Origin: DATFVA01 sp963711455
GTDB taxonomy: Bacteria; Bacteroidota; Ignavibacteria; Ignavibacteriales; Ignavibacteriaceae
Direction: 5' to 3'
Assembly: GCA_963711455.1 (NCBI GenBank)
Contig: CAVQEH010000004.1
Coordinates: forward strand, 744,001-808,000
Length of the DNA: 64,000 nucleotides
In this document: positions 54,431 to 63,060 of the stretch, piece by piece
Layout of the letters: every line of letters begins with the position of its first letter
How positions within the stretch are numbered: the first letter of the stretch is position 1
The notes under the pieces: model-generated
What the model was told of the DNA's origin: nothing
The model's input: the letters and a program-made list of their open reading frames with translations, nothing else
Database searches by the model: none
Program-made: the position numbers and the translations under genes

Positions 54431-55138
54431 TTACTTTTTCATATTTTTTGAAATTTCTTCCATCAGGTCAAGTTGAATCTGCTGAATTTCAAGCATACGC
54501 ATTCCCTGCTGCTTAAGAAGATGATCCATTTTATCGTGAAGCCTTCTTATCTCGACTTCAGCTTTCAGGTTAACCTGGTAATCATGCATTGATCTGGCCC
54601 TGTCTTTCGCCTCCTGCCTGTTCTGGCTCATCATAATTACAGGGGCCTGAATTGCTGCTATACACGACAACACCAGATTGAGCAATATAAACGGGTAAGG
54701 ATCGAAACTTCGGTTTGACAATATAATGATATTGATTAACATCCAGATTACTATGAAAAGAAGAAATAAGATTATAAATGGCCAGCTCCCGCCGAATTGT
54801 GCAATCTTATCAGACAGCCTTTCACCCCAGGATGCCTTGGTATCATAAGAAGCATCAACATCTTTGGAAAGAATATCCCCCTCTATAATACTATCATAAA
54901 CTTCTTTTTCGAATTCGGATAGTGTCCCTTTTTCTTCTGAGAGAATATTATGGACAAACTCAGAACGGAAGTTATTCAGATCATCCATACAAATAAAACC
55001 TTCCGGATCCCACTGATAACCTTTGTCTGCAATCAGCTCAACAATTGAATTCGAAACTGATATTCCGGGCATAAGCTCACTAAGCTTTTTTTCCTTTTTA
55101 CATATCTGGCATATCCCGGTGTGTTTAGTAGTTTTCAT
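54431..55138 (-). CDS. DUF1003 membrane protein
   Basis: 235 residues. The N-terminus contains CQICKKEK and a cysteine near 50 (FICMDD), a possible metal site. Two membrane segments (about 120-142 and 150-172) are joined by NRSFDPYPFILLNLVLSCIAAIQAPVIMMSQNRQEAKDRARSMHDYQVNLKAEVEIRRLHDKMD, the DUF1003 signature. A coiled-coil C-terminus follows. A DUF1003 protein has a cytoplasmic coil and two membrane spans; no function is proven. GAGGAAA precedes the ATG. Confidence 0.93.
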   Translation of the reverse strand: MKTTKHTGICQICKKEKKLSELMPGISVSNSIVELIADKGYQWDPEGFICMDDLNNFRSEFVHNILSEEKGTLSEFEKEVYDSIIEGDILSKDVDASYDTKASWGERLSDKIAQFGGSWPFIILFLLFIVIWMLINIIILSNRSFDPYPFILLNLVLSCIAAIQAPVIMMSQNRQEAKDRARSMHDYQVNLKAEVEIRRLHDKMDHLLKQQGMRMLEIQQIQLDLMEEISKNMKK

Positions 55139-55263
55139 TTTTTCCTCATTATCGGTTTAATAAGAATGGATGAAATTAAACAAAAATTATTTACGTAAGG
55201 AAGTTAATATAATTGTGTTAACCTGAAGGGAGAGACATGTCACCAGCTTATCTTTAGTAATAA

Positions 55264-55984
55264 TTAAGTCTTCGGAGTGGAAATTTTACCCTGTAAATAA
55301 TCTTTTCTCTTTTTTTCGGGGAACTTCTCTATTGCATAACGAAGCATTGTACGCGGCATTTGGAGATAATACCTTTTAAGAAAATCTTCTTCAATCCGCA
55401 AATTTTTATTGCCGAGTTCACGAAGCATCCATCCTACACCTTTGTGAATGAGATCGTGTTTATCATTTAGAAGTATTTCTGATATCTGTAAGGTGATATC
55501 AAAATTTTGATTTCTTATAAAAGTATAGGTAGATAATATTGCAATCCTTTTTTCCCAGAGATTTGACGAGCGGGCAAATTTAAAGAGAATCTCCTTGTCC
55601 CGGTTTAACAAATATGCGCCAACAATTTTAGGCGCACTCAAATCAACAAGATCCCAATTATTAATATTCCTAGTATTCTTTTAAATAAAAGTTAAAGATA
55701 CCCTCTTTGTTTTTTTCATCCCCCTCGGTGTATTGATCGACAAGTATGAATAAAGAAACAAGCCTTTCCTCGTGAATAGGAGAATTCAGTAAAATCTGTA
55801 TATCAGTTAGCGAAATATCTCTGTGCTTTTTTGCAATTTTCCGCTGCACAGGGACTTTTATTCCGTAAAACAAATCCCCTTCTCCATATTCTCCCTTTCC
55901 TGTTTTAAAAAAACGTCGAAGTACAACAGCCTGTTTTTCATTGGCTTCATTCTTTAAATCATTTTTAAGTTCAGATAATCCCAT
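55264..55984 (-). pseudogene. AlkD-like DNA alkylation repair protein, frameshifted as read
   Basis: The first frame starts at ATG 55984 (MGLSELKNDLKNEANEKQAVVLRRFFKTGKGEYGEGDLFYGIKVP) and stops at 55670. The second runs from about 55669 to 55264 (SAPKIVGAYLL...LWEKRIAILSTYTFIRNQ...DLIHKGVGWMLRELGNK). Removing one T at the junction joins KEY to RNINNWDLVDLSAPKIV, a complete AlkD/DNA-alkylation-repair-type HEAT protein of about 235 residues. AlkD excises N3- and N7-alkyl purines without base flipping. The gene starts five bases after the stop of the hydrolase gene, so the two are co-transcribed. Confidence 0.88.
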
Positions 55985-55989
55985 AAAAT

Positions 55990-57423
55990 TTATTTTTTAG
56001 TGTGGGCAATAATCCAGTCACCGATTATTTTTAAAGCAACAGGTGAAATGGTCTCTTCTATTTTTGAATATTCAGAAGGAGAACCTGTTTCCGAAGTCTG
56101 GAATAAATGATTAAGCTTTGGAATTTCCACAACTTTGTAATCTTTGTTTCCCCCTTTTTTCAAGGCTTCCTCTATTGCAGGAAGGTTCTGTTTTGGAGGA
56201 ACCTGAAGATCATTGGCTCCGTTAATTGCAAGCACGGGAACTTTTACTTTTTCCAGTGTCGGTTCAGGATTATAAGTCAGAAAGAATTTAAACCAGGGAC
56301 TTAATACAGTCTGAGCCTGTTTTTCAAAAACTGCAGAAGGATCATTTCCAAATTCTACTTTATCGGTTGAGTCAAGCCCGGCATAGTAATTCTTATAAAT
56401 ATTTTCTATTTGCTTTGCTGCTTCTGAACTGTCCGTTTCATTTTCAACAACATTATATATTTTTTTTGCAAGCTGAATGTCGTTATTTATTTTTTCTTCG
56501 CTACTGCCCATTGCTTTTTCTATAAGCTTTGACTGTTCCAAAAGAATATCTCTTCCGCTAACACCCGGGCCAGCCATAAGTACTATAAAATTAACATCCT
56601 TGCTTTTAACGGCAGCCATAGGTGCAATCAATCCGCCTTCGCTGTGCCCTATAATTCCTGTTTCATTGTGTCTTATATCTTTCCTTGTTTCCAGAAAATC
56701 TATTGCAGCAAGAGCATCATTTACAAAATCTTTTGTGGTTGCACCTGAGAAATTCCCTGTTGATTTTCCAACTCCTCTATCATCATAACGAAGAACAGCA
56801 ATTCCCTGTCGTGTTAAATAATCTGAAAGTACCAGGAATGGTTTATGTCCAAGAATAGTTTCATCCCTGTCCTGGGGACCCGAACCCGTTACAAGAACAA
56901 CTGCAGGGAAAGGTCCTCCTTCTTTAGGTGTGGTTAAGGTTCCCGCAAGTGTAATTCCTGCCGTGCTATCTTCAAAGGTTACATCTTCTTCATTGTAAGG
57001 GTAAGGTTTTTCGGGAGTCTGCGGTCTTTTGGGAACTTCAACTTTGCCGGATTTTTTAAGCACCAGCGGCCAGCTTCTTCCTGCCTGGTGCCAGGTTCCG
57101 TTAATGCTGTCTTTATCAAGAACTCCATCATAGTATCCTTTTACTGCAGAGATGTAAAAGTAAACGCTGTCATTTTCAAATAGAGTTGAATCGACCTTAA
57201 TACCAAATGCATCCTGGTCAGGACTGTCCATGGTTGAAGCAAGCTCCCCGGTTGAATCTGATACATTAAAAACTATGCGAAGCTCGATAGTAGAAACTTT
57301 AAGCGATCCCTGCCAGGTTCCTGCCAGTGCGGATTTTTCTGTTTGCGGTTTTACAGGAAAATCAATTAATAAAAACAAAATCATTAAAAGCGACATTCTT
57401 TTTAGTACTTGCATTTGGTTCAT
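55990..57423 (-). CDS. Secreted alpha/beta hydrolase
   Basis: 477 residues. The N-terminal hydrophobic segment is a signal peptide (cleavage near FPVKPQ). A DUF3887-like/beta-rich region (about 30-145) carries GTWQGSLKV... GTWHQAGRSWPLVLKK. The hydrolase domain (about 150-475) has the oxyanion GSGPQDRDE, a nucleophile elbow GHSEGG, GANDLQVPP (acidic position) and LNHLFQ (histidine). The triad is complete, so it is an esterase or peptidase-like enzyme outside the cytoplasm. It is the first gene of a two-gene unit with the AlkD-like gene. It is divergent from the lipoprotein at 57609. Confidence 0.92.
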   Translation of the reverse strand: MNQMQVLKRMSLLMILFLLIDFPVKPQTEKSALAGTWQGSLKVSTIELRIVFNVSDSTGELASTMDSPDQDAFGIKVDSTLFENDSVYFYISAVKGYYDGVLDKDSINGTWHQAGRSWPLVLKKSGKVEVPKRPQTPEKPYPYNEEDVTFEDSTAGITLAGTLTTPKEGGPFPAVVLVTGSGPQDRDETILGHKPFLVLSDYLTRQGIAVLRYDDRGVGKSTGNFSGATTKDFVNDALAAIDFLETRKDIRHNETGIIGHSEGGLIAPMAAVKSKDVNFIVLMAGPGVSGRDILLEQSKLIEKAMGSSEEKINNDIQLAKKIYNVVENETDSSEAAKQIENIYKNYYAGLDSTDKVEFGNDPSAVFEKQAQTVLSPWFKFFLTYNPEPTLEKVKVPVLAINGANDLQVPPKQNLPAIEEALKKGGNKDYKVVEIPKLNHLFQTSETGSPSEYSKIEETISPVALKIIGDWIIAHTKK

Positions 57424-57608
57424 CTTTATTTTTCAAATTATAGTACTGGACGTAGTTCAGTTAATTCAATATTCAAAATTAAACAGAGTTGAGGAAGAAG
57501 TAAAAGAAGAGTTACATTTATTTAATGAAAGAGCACAGAAAAATACGGTGATAGTTTAAAAATGTTTTATTTAGTTGCAGGATATATTTTTATTGAATAG
57601 GAGAGACA

Positions 57609-58523
57609 ATGATTAAGGGATATATTACATTAACAATCATTTCAAGTCTTTTATTTTTAATAAATACTAATTGCAGTCAAAGTACAGAACCTGTTGATAA
57701 TGGGGAAGGAGGTATTGCCTGTCACCAACTGGATCCTCAATTTTCCTATGATAACAGGTTAATAGTTTTCCAGGGTCAATATGATAGTATTTATGCAGTA
57801 CATTTTGTTGATACCTCCGGTAATTACCTTGGTTATATTCTCAGAGATCAAGGATTATTAAATTCTCCTACCTGGGCACCGGACAATGATCGTCTTGCTG
57901 TTTCTATTGATGGAAGTATATATATTGTAAACAAAAATGGGTCTGGTCTTTCAAGAATTATATATTCAGATCAGGATTTTTTCTGTAACTGGTCTCCCGA
58001 TGGAAAATTTATTTCATATGATAAAACTATTTGTGATCCTGAATGTGGAGTATCCTTATATAATCTAAAAGATGATTCATCCAAAATTGTAGGACAATAT
58101 GGTAATTTTTCAAGCTGGAGTTGGGATTCAAAAAAAATTTATTATGGCACCTACTTTTATGATAATAAGGGAAAATATTTAGGGCCCAAAATCAGCAGAA
58201 TAAATATAGAGACTGGTATTAAGGATAGTCTTATCACTGTTCATAATAAAAATTTATATTTGGAAGATTGCTGTGTATCCCCTGATGAAAAAGAATTTTT
58301 ATTTGTAGCCTCATATGATTTGCCTGTTCGGCTGAATATATGGAAAATTAATTTGGAAACGGGGGCAATGGTTCAAATTACATTTGATGGGGGAAATTTT
58401 CCTGCTTATAATCATTTAGGAAATAAAATTGTATATACAAATACTAACTTAAAAGAGGGAGGTTTATGGATAATGAATTCAGATGGTTCAAATAAAAAAA
58501 GATTAACTAAATTAGAAAGGTGA
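57609..58523 (+). CDS. TolB-like beta-propeller lipoprotein
   Basis: 304 residues. A lipoprotein-type N-terminus ends in NTNCSQS (C22 is the likely lipid site). Repeated WD40-like PD40 blades follow: DPQFSYDNRLIVFQG, SPTWAPDNDRLAVSIDGSIYIVNKNGSGLSRI, CNWSPDGKFISYD, CCVSPDEKEFLFVA, PAYNHLGNKIVYTN, GLWIMNSDGSNKKRLTK. This is a five- to six-bladed propeller, as in TolB. Such proteins are bound to the outer membrane or periplasm and bind peptides. AGGAGAGAC precedes the ATG. Confidence 0.9.
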   Translation: MIKGYITLTIISSLLFLINTNCSQSTEPVDNGEGGIACHQLDPQFSYDNRLIVFQGQYDSIYAVHFVDTSGNYLGYILRDQGLLNSPTWAPDNDRLAVSIDGSIYIVNKNGSGLSRIIYSDQDFFCNWSPDGKFISYDKTICDPECGVSLYNLKDDSSKIVGQYGNFSSWSWDSKKIYYGTYFYDNKGKYLGPKISRINIETGIKDSLITVHNKNLYLEDCCVSPDEKEFLFVASYDLPVRLNIWKINLETGAMVQITFDGGNFPAYNHLGNKIVYTNTNLKEGGLWIMNSDGSNKKRLTKLER

Positions 58524-58658
58524 GCGATAATATTTGTAGCTAATTGTGTACACCCACATTTCCTTTAGTCTTTTTAACGTACGTTACTCTGGAAGTGAAA
58601 AATGGAGTTTCGCTCCATAACCGGAAAGCAATCAATAATCCACTTCTTCATAATCCAA

Positions 58659-59191
58659 TTATTTCATCAATTTGAACTTTGTCAGGTTTTTTATCTGCCT
58701 GCAATGATGATTGAAATGTTCAACAAGAAAATCCATGGTCTGTTCGATGTTCAATCTTCCGGCGTAGGGATGAGTAAACATATAATTCTTTCCAATATTT
58801 GGATTTACTTCACCTAATGTAATATTGAGTTTATTTCTTATAGTTATCCATTTTGTTTCTAGTTCATTTAAATCATACGTCTCGGGCATTTTACCAAGTA
58901 TAGGCGGGGCTTTAAATTTGAGGCGGGACTTTAAAGAATATTTTAATAACGAAGCTCTTACTAAGGCTGAAAGTCCGGCTTTCTGCTGATTTTCATTTTT
59001 CATTTCTTTATTGATTGAAATAAGAGAAAGCTGTTCTGCTTTAACCAGATGAAAAACAATCTGTGTAATAGACCATTTATCTTCTGCCGGTCTGTAATTC
59101 AACTGTTTTTCATCCAGTTTATCAAGCAGATTAAAAGATCTTTTCTTTTCTCCTCGAGAATAAAAAACTTTTTTTGAAGCGATTCAATCAT
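58659..59191 (-). pseudogene. DinB family protein, frameshifted as read
   Basis: ATG 59191 overlaps the stop of the upstream lipoprotein gene (ATGA). It opens MIESLQKKFFILEEKRKDLL, then shifts frame. Restoring one A in the AT-rich run at about 59131-59132 continues with NLLDKLDEKQLNYRPAEDKWSITQIVFHLVKAEQLSL and ends at 58659 with HFNHHCRQIKNL. Joined, this is a DinB-like four-helix metalloprotein of about 177 residues with three candidate metal histidines (one near 57, one near 159, one near 163). These are thiol- or metal-linked enzymes of the DinB/YfiT superfamily. It is the third gene of the rsgA operon. Confidence 0.85.
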
Positions 59192-59538
59192 TCATTTTTC
59201 TCGTATACTGTTTCAATATTCTGTGTAGAAGTAAGGATAAGCTTATCATCTTCAAATCTGAAATTCATTTTAAATGGAGGAGCATCGCCGATTGAGAAAG
59301 TAATAATACTATCTTTAACCTCATACTGTCCGCTTTGCCTGCCGCCGTCTGCAAGTACAAGAGTAACCTGGTGATCAGGTAAAAATTCAATTTCTTTTCC
59401 TCTGAATGAAGTTTGTCCGGTTGTCTTCCATTTCCCGATCAGTTTATCTGTTTCGGTCTGTGTATTCCCCGACTGGCTGCAGGAACTTATTATAAGCAAC
59501 AACATTAGAACAGATAACAATTTTAATTTATAATTCAT
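59188..59538 (-). CDS. Small lipoprotein of unknown function
   Basis: 116 residues. Lipoprotein signal MNYKLKLLSVLMLLLIISSC with the lipid cysteine at 20. The mature part is short and beta-rich (GKWKTTGQTSFRGKEIEFLPDHQVTL, GQYEVKDSIITFSIGDAPPFKMNFRFEDDKLILTS), a lipocalin-like or META-type fold as in other 'GkWk...' lipoproteins. Its start overlaps the rsgA stop (four bases), and its own stop overlaps the dinB start in the same way. Confidence 0.85.
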   Translation of the reverse strand: MNYKLKLLSVLMLLLIISSCSQSGNTQTETDKLIGKWKTTGQTSFRGKEIEFLPDHQVTLVLADGGRQSGQYEVKDSIITFSIGDAPPFKMNFRFEDDKLILTSTQNIETVYEKNE

Positions 59539-60620
59539 AAATCTCTCTTTGAATTTCCGTTTTTAAAATATCGCTTAATTTCTTTGTGTAATTGCTTTTC
59601 TTTTTTCTTCTTCTCAAGGTAAATATTCTTATCGATTAATGAATCAAGGTAATCACTTTCTTTTTTCAGCTTGAAATAATTATTTAAGTGACTTTGAGTT
59701 ATTACCCCTTCTCCAACAGCCTGCTTAACGGCACATTCTTTCTCGTGAGAATGGGTACAGTTTGTAAACTTACAGTCAACGGAAAGCTCTTCGATATCAG
59801 AGAAAACATTTCCCGTTTCAAATTCATTCTTCCAAAGACTGAATTCTCTCATTCCCGGGGTATCAATTAATATTGCCTCGTCGGGCAAAAGAAATAATTC
59901 TCTGCTGGTTGTTGTATGTCTTCCTTTCCCGTCTGCTGAGCGGATATCCGAAGTCTTCTGAATATTAATATTCATCAGAATATTTATAATAGTTGATTTT
60001 CCTACTCCCGAAGAACCAACCAAAGCGTAAGTTTTGTTTGATTTCAGAAAATTTCTTAATTCATCCATTCCATTTCCTGTTTCACAACTGATAGAAAATA
60101 AAGGAGTATTGTCTAACCGTACTTTTATTTCATTAAGATATTTATCGGCATTATCTGTGAGATCGTTTTTGTTTATTATAATTACAGGCTTGCAGTTTCC
60201 TTCTTCCGCCATTAAAATGTAACGTTCAATCCTGTTTATGTTGAAATCGGAGTTGAAGCTTTGAACAATGAAGAGATAATCGATGTTTGCTGCAATTACC
60301 TGGGAGTCTTTTTCTTTCCCCGCTTGCCCCCGTGAAAAGTATGACTTTCTATTTAATACTTCATGAATAATACATTTATTTTCATCTGCAAAATAAGTTA
60401 TTACAACCCAGTCCCCTGTTTTAGGAAATGAAGATGAATCATCTGTATCGTATAAAAATTTACCGGTTACTTCCCCCGGGATTTCACCGAATCTTGTAAT
60501 TAGTGTGTATCTCTGTTTATGTTCGGCAGTAATGCGACCGGTTTCAAATTCTGATTGACGAAATTTCTCAAATTCTTTTTCGAAAAAAGAATCAAATCCG
60601 TATTGTTTTAGATTAATCAA
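59535..60620 (-). CDS. rsgA: Ribosome small-subunit GTPase RsgA (YjeQ)
   Basis: 361 residues. Circularly permuted GTPase: NKND (150-153) comes before the P-loop GSSGVGKS (202-209) and DTPG (253-256). An OB-fold precedes it (about 40-100). The zinc knuckle shows C283, C288, H290 and C296 (CKFTNCTHSHEKEC). RsgA checks the 30S decoding centre during late ribosome assembly. It heads a three-gene minus-strand unit (rsgA-lipoprotein-dinB), with each following gene overlapping the stop by four bases. Confidence 0.96.
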   Translation of the reverse strand: MINLKQYGFDSFFEKEFEKFRQSEFETGRITAEHKQRYTLITRFGEIPGEVTGKFLYDTDDSSSFPKTGDWVVITYFADENKCIIHEVLNRKSYFSRGQAGKEKDSQVIAANIDYLFIVQSFNSDFNINRIERYILMAEEGNCKPVIIINKNDLTDNADKYLNEIKVRLDNTPLFSISCETGNGMDELRNFLKSNKTYALVGSSGVGKSTIINILMNINIQKTSDIRSADGKGRHTTTSRELFLLPDEAILIDTPGMREFSLWKNEFETGNVFSDIEELSVDCKFTNCTHSHEKECAVKQAVGEGVITQSHLNNYFKLKKESDYLDSLIDKNIYLEKKKKEKQLHKEIKRYFKNGNSKRDL

Positions 60621-60842
60621 TTTAATTTCTCCTTAATAAATTTAGTAATCCGGTTCTATTTGAACTGAATTTCAGATTTTGATTTAAATGTAATTTTGGG
60701 CTTACCGTGCTATTGTAAAACAATATCCGGCGCAAGGAGAGTTAATTGATCTATGTAAGTAATTAAAAAATAAGTCTTCAGAAATTTGTTGAAGTAAACT
60801 TAGGAAAATTTTCAAAAACTCAAAATCAAAAATGGTAAAAAA

Positions 60843-60884
60843 AATCCTGCAAAAGGAGTTGAGGGAAAACTCTTTTGCAGGATT
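60843..60884 (-). terminator. Strong rho-independent terminator after the carbamoyltransferase
   Basis: AATCCTGCAAAAGGAGTT (60843-60860) pairs with AACTCTTTTGCAGGATT (60868-60884) with one bulged G, 17 pairs in all, and a 7-base loop. On the minus strand it is followed at once by eight T residues. It lies 24 bases after the stop of the carbamoyltransferase gene, ending the arcC-argF unit. Confidence 0.9.
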
Positions 60885-60907
60885 GAAAATTATATGTTAA
60901 ATGATTT

Positions 60908-61840
60908 CTACATTACCAGCGCCATAACAGCTTTCTGAACATGCAGCCTGTTTTCAGCTTCATCAAATACAATTGAATGATCTGAATCGATAACTTCTGC
61001 AGCCACTTCTTCTCCGCGGTGAGCAGGCAGGCAATGCATAAACAGGTAATCTTCCTTTGCATTTTTTGCAAGCTTATTATTTACCTGGAAACCTGCAAAC
61101 TTTTTAATTCTTTCTTTTGCTTCTGCTTCCTGTCCCATACTTGCCCATACGTCGGTATAAATTATATCTGCATTCTTTACGGCAGCGACAGGATCATCAA
61201 GAATTTCAATTTTGCTTCCCATCTTTTTAGCATTTGCTTTTGCATCATTAACAATATCTTTATTGGGTTTGTATCCCGAAGGGGAAGCAATGCTTATATG
61301 CATTCCGACTTTTGAACATCCATTCAATAAGCTATGAGCCATATTATTTCCGTCACCGATATATGCAAGCTTTAATCCTCTCAGTTCTCTTTTCTTCTCA
61401 AGTATTGTAAAGAGATCAGTCAGTACCTGGCAGGGATGAAGTAAATCTGTCAAGCCGTTTATTACAGGAATTGAACCGAACTTTGCAAGATCAACAACGT
61501 CCTGGTGATCGAATGTACGGATCATAATTCCATCTAAATATCTTGAAAGAACTTTTGCCGTATCGGAAATTGTTTCTCCTCTTTTAAGCTGAAGATCATT
61601 CGGTCCGAAGTATAAACCGATACCGCCGAGATGATAAATTCCTGTTTCAAAAGAAACTCTTGTTCTTGTGGATGGTTTTGCGAAAATCATCCCGAGAGTT
61701 TTTCCTTCAAGCCATTTATGCGGCTGACCTGTAAGCCGTAATTCTTTTAATGTTTTACTCACATCAAATATTTCATACATCTCTTCAAGCGTGAGATCAT
61801 TTATTGAAATAAGGTTTTTGCCTTTCATTGAGACTGCCAT
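60908..61840 (-). CDS. argF: Ornithine carbamoyltransferase
   Basis: 310 residues. The carbamoyl-phosphate motif KPSTRTR (S57-T58-R59-T60-R61), FDHQD, HPCQ (135-138), the ornithine loop DVWASMG (230-236) and HCLP (269-272) are all present, so the enzyme should be an active trimer. It transfers the carbamoyl group between carbamoyl phosphate and ornithine. Paired here with a carbamate kinase, it could run either way: anabolic (citrulline for arginine) or catabolic (the arcB role). arcA is not in the window. It starts 24 bases after the carbamate kinase gene and ends at a strong terminator. Confidence 0.95.
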   Translation of the reverse strand: MAVSMKGKNLISINDLTLEEMYEIFDVSKTLKELRLTGQPHKWLEGKTLGMIFAKPSTRTRVSFETGIYHLGGIGLYFGPNDLQLKRGETISDTAKVLSRYLDGIMIRTFDHQDVVDLAKFGSIPVINGLTDLLHPCQVLTDLFTILEKKRELRGLKLAYIGDGNNMAHSLLNGCSKVGMHISIASPSGYKPNKDIVNDAKANAKKMGSKIEILDDPVAAVKNADIIYTDVWASMGQEAEAKERIKKFAGFQVNNKLAKNAKEDYLFMHCLPAHRGEEVAAEVIDSDHSIVFDEAENRLHVQKAVMALVM

Positions 61841-61864
61841 AAAATTTCCTTGTAATTATTCTTA

Positions 61865-62812
61865 TTATTTTTCTTTTACTATTCTTGTCCCGGCATCTTT
61901 ATCTCCAAGTGCCGATGATTCAGTAATTACAGATTCTTTTCCGCCGTGTTCAACATATTGAATTGCTGCTTCAATTTTAGGACCCATGCTTCCCTTTGAA
62001 AACTCACCCTGATCGAGGTATTTTTTTGCTTCCGGCAGAGTAATCGTTTCAAGCGCCTTTTGCCCCAGCTTGTTAAAATTGATATAGGCATTTTTTACAT
62101 CTGTTAAAATATAGAAAGCATCGGCACCAATCTCGTTTGCAAGAAGTGAAGATGCAAGATCCTTATCAATTACTGCTTCCACTCCTTGTAATTGTTTCTT
62201 TTTATCCCTATAAACAGGGACGCCTCCTCCTCCTGCTGCAATAACTATTGTACCTTTCTTCACAAGGTCTTTGACAATTTTTTTATTTACAATTTCAAGT
62301 GGCTTGGGAGAAGCAACAACTCTACGCCATCCTCTTTTCCGTGGATCTTCTTTAATCACCCAATTGTTTGCACGTGCAAGCAGCTCAGCTTCTTCTCTTA
62401 AGAAGAATGCTCCAACAGGTTTGGTAGGTTCCTTAAATGCCGGATCATCAAGATCAACCAGAACTTCTGTAACAACCGTGACGACATTTCGTCTTAATTT
62501 ATTTTCAGTAAGTATATTCTTCATCTGCCTTTCAATCATATAACCAATTCCACCCTGAGAATCAGCCACGCAGATATCGAGAGGCATCTTGGGAATTTTA
62601 TACTGATTATATCCGGCTTCATTCCTTAAAAGTATGTTCCCGACCTGAGGTCCGTTTCCATGAGTAATAACAATATTAAAATCATTTTTGAGAAGTTCAA
62701 TGAGATTAACAAGAGTATTGTAAGTATTCTTTTCCTGCTGGTTAATAGTTCCGATTTCGTTTCCCCGGATTAGTGCATTTCCACCCAGAGCAACAACAGC
62801 AATTTTCTTCAT
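61865..62812 (-). CDS. arcC: Carbamate kinase
   Basis: 315 residues. VVALGGNALIRGNEIG (P-loop of the amino-acid kinase fold), ITHGNGPQVGNILLRNE, ADSQGGIGYMIERQM, and AAGGGGVPV with VEAVIDKDLASSLLANEIGAD are exactly the carbamate-kinase pattern. It makes ATP from carbamoyl phosphate, or the reverse. Its neighbour is ornithine carbamoyltransferase, so the two share carbamoyl phosphate. The upstream gene is a MFS transporter, separated by 248 bases without a clear feature. AAGG precedes the ATG. Confidence 0.95.
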   Translation of the reverse strand: MKKIAVVALGGNALIRGNEIGTINQQEKNTYNTLVNLIELLKNDFNIVITHGNGPQVGNILLRNEAGYNQYKIPKMPLDICVADSQGGIGYMIERQMKNILTENKLRRNVVTVVTEVLVDLDDPAFKEPTKPVGAFFLREEAELLARANNWVIKEDPRKRGWRRVVASPKPLEIVNKKIVKDLVKKGTIVIAAGGGGVPVYRDKKKQLQGVEAVIDKDLASSLLANEIGADAFYILTDVKNAYINFNKLGQKALETITLPEAKKYLDQGEFSKGSMGPKIEAAIQYVEHGGKESVITESSALGDKDAGTRIVKEK

Positions 62813-63060
62813 AATAAACCTTTTGGGGCGAAATTGGAAACGACTTCAGTTGTACTGTAATAATTCATAAATTCCGATAGTTTTCGAATCCCCTTTGGTT
62901 CTAACATATAAAATTTATAAAAATGAAAACTGAAACTTATAGCCAATAAAAGAGAGAATCAAATTTATCCGATTTAATAAATCACGAATTGAAAGGAATT
63001 TCACAAAGAATAAATGAATTGTAAGTTATAAATTATCAATTGTAAATTTATTAGCAGTCT

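Noticed and set aside
57480..57559. Coding-looking tail (VEEEVKEELHLFNERAQ) ahead of the propeller lipoprotein
   Set aside because: No start codon with a ribosome site, and the rest of the frame is antisense to the hydrolase gene; could be a relic but cannot be supported.
58602..58618. ATGGAG-TTTCG-CTCCAT hairpin between convergent genes as a terminator
   Set aside because: Six pairs and no T-run on either side; position is suggestive but not enough.
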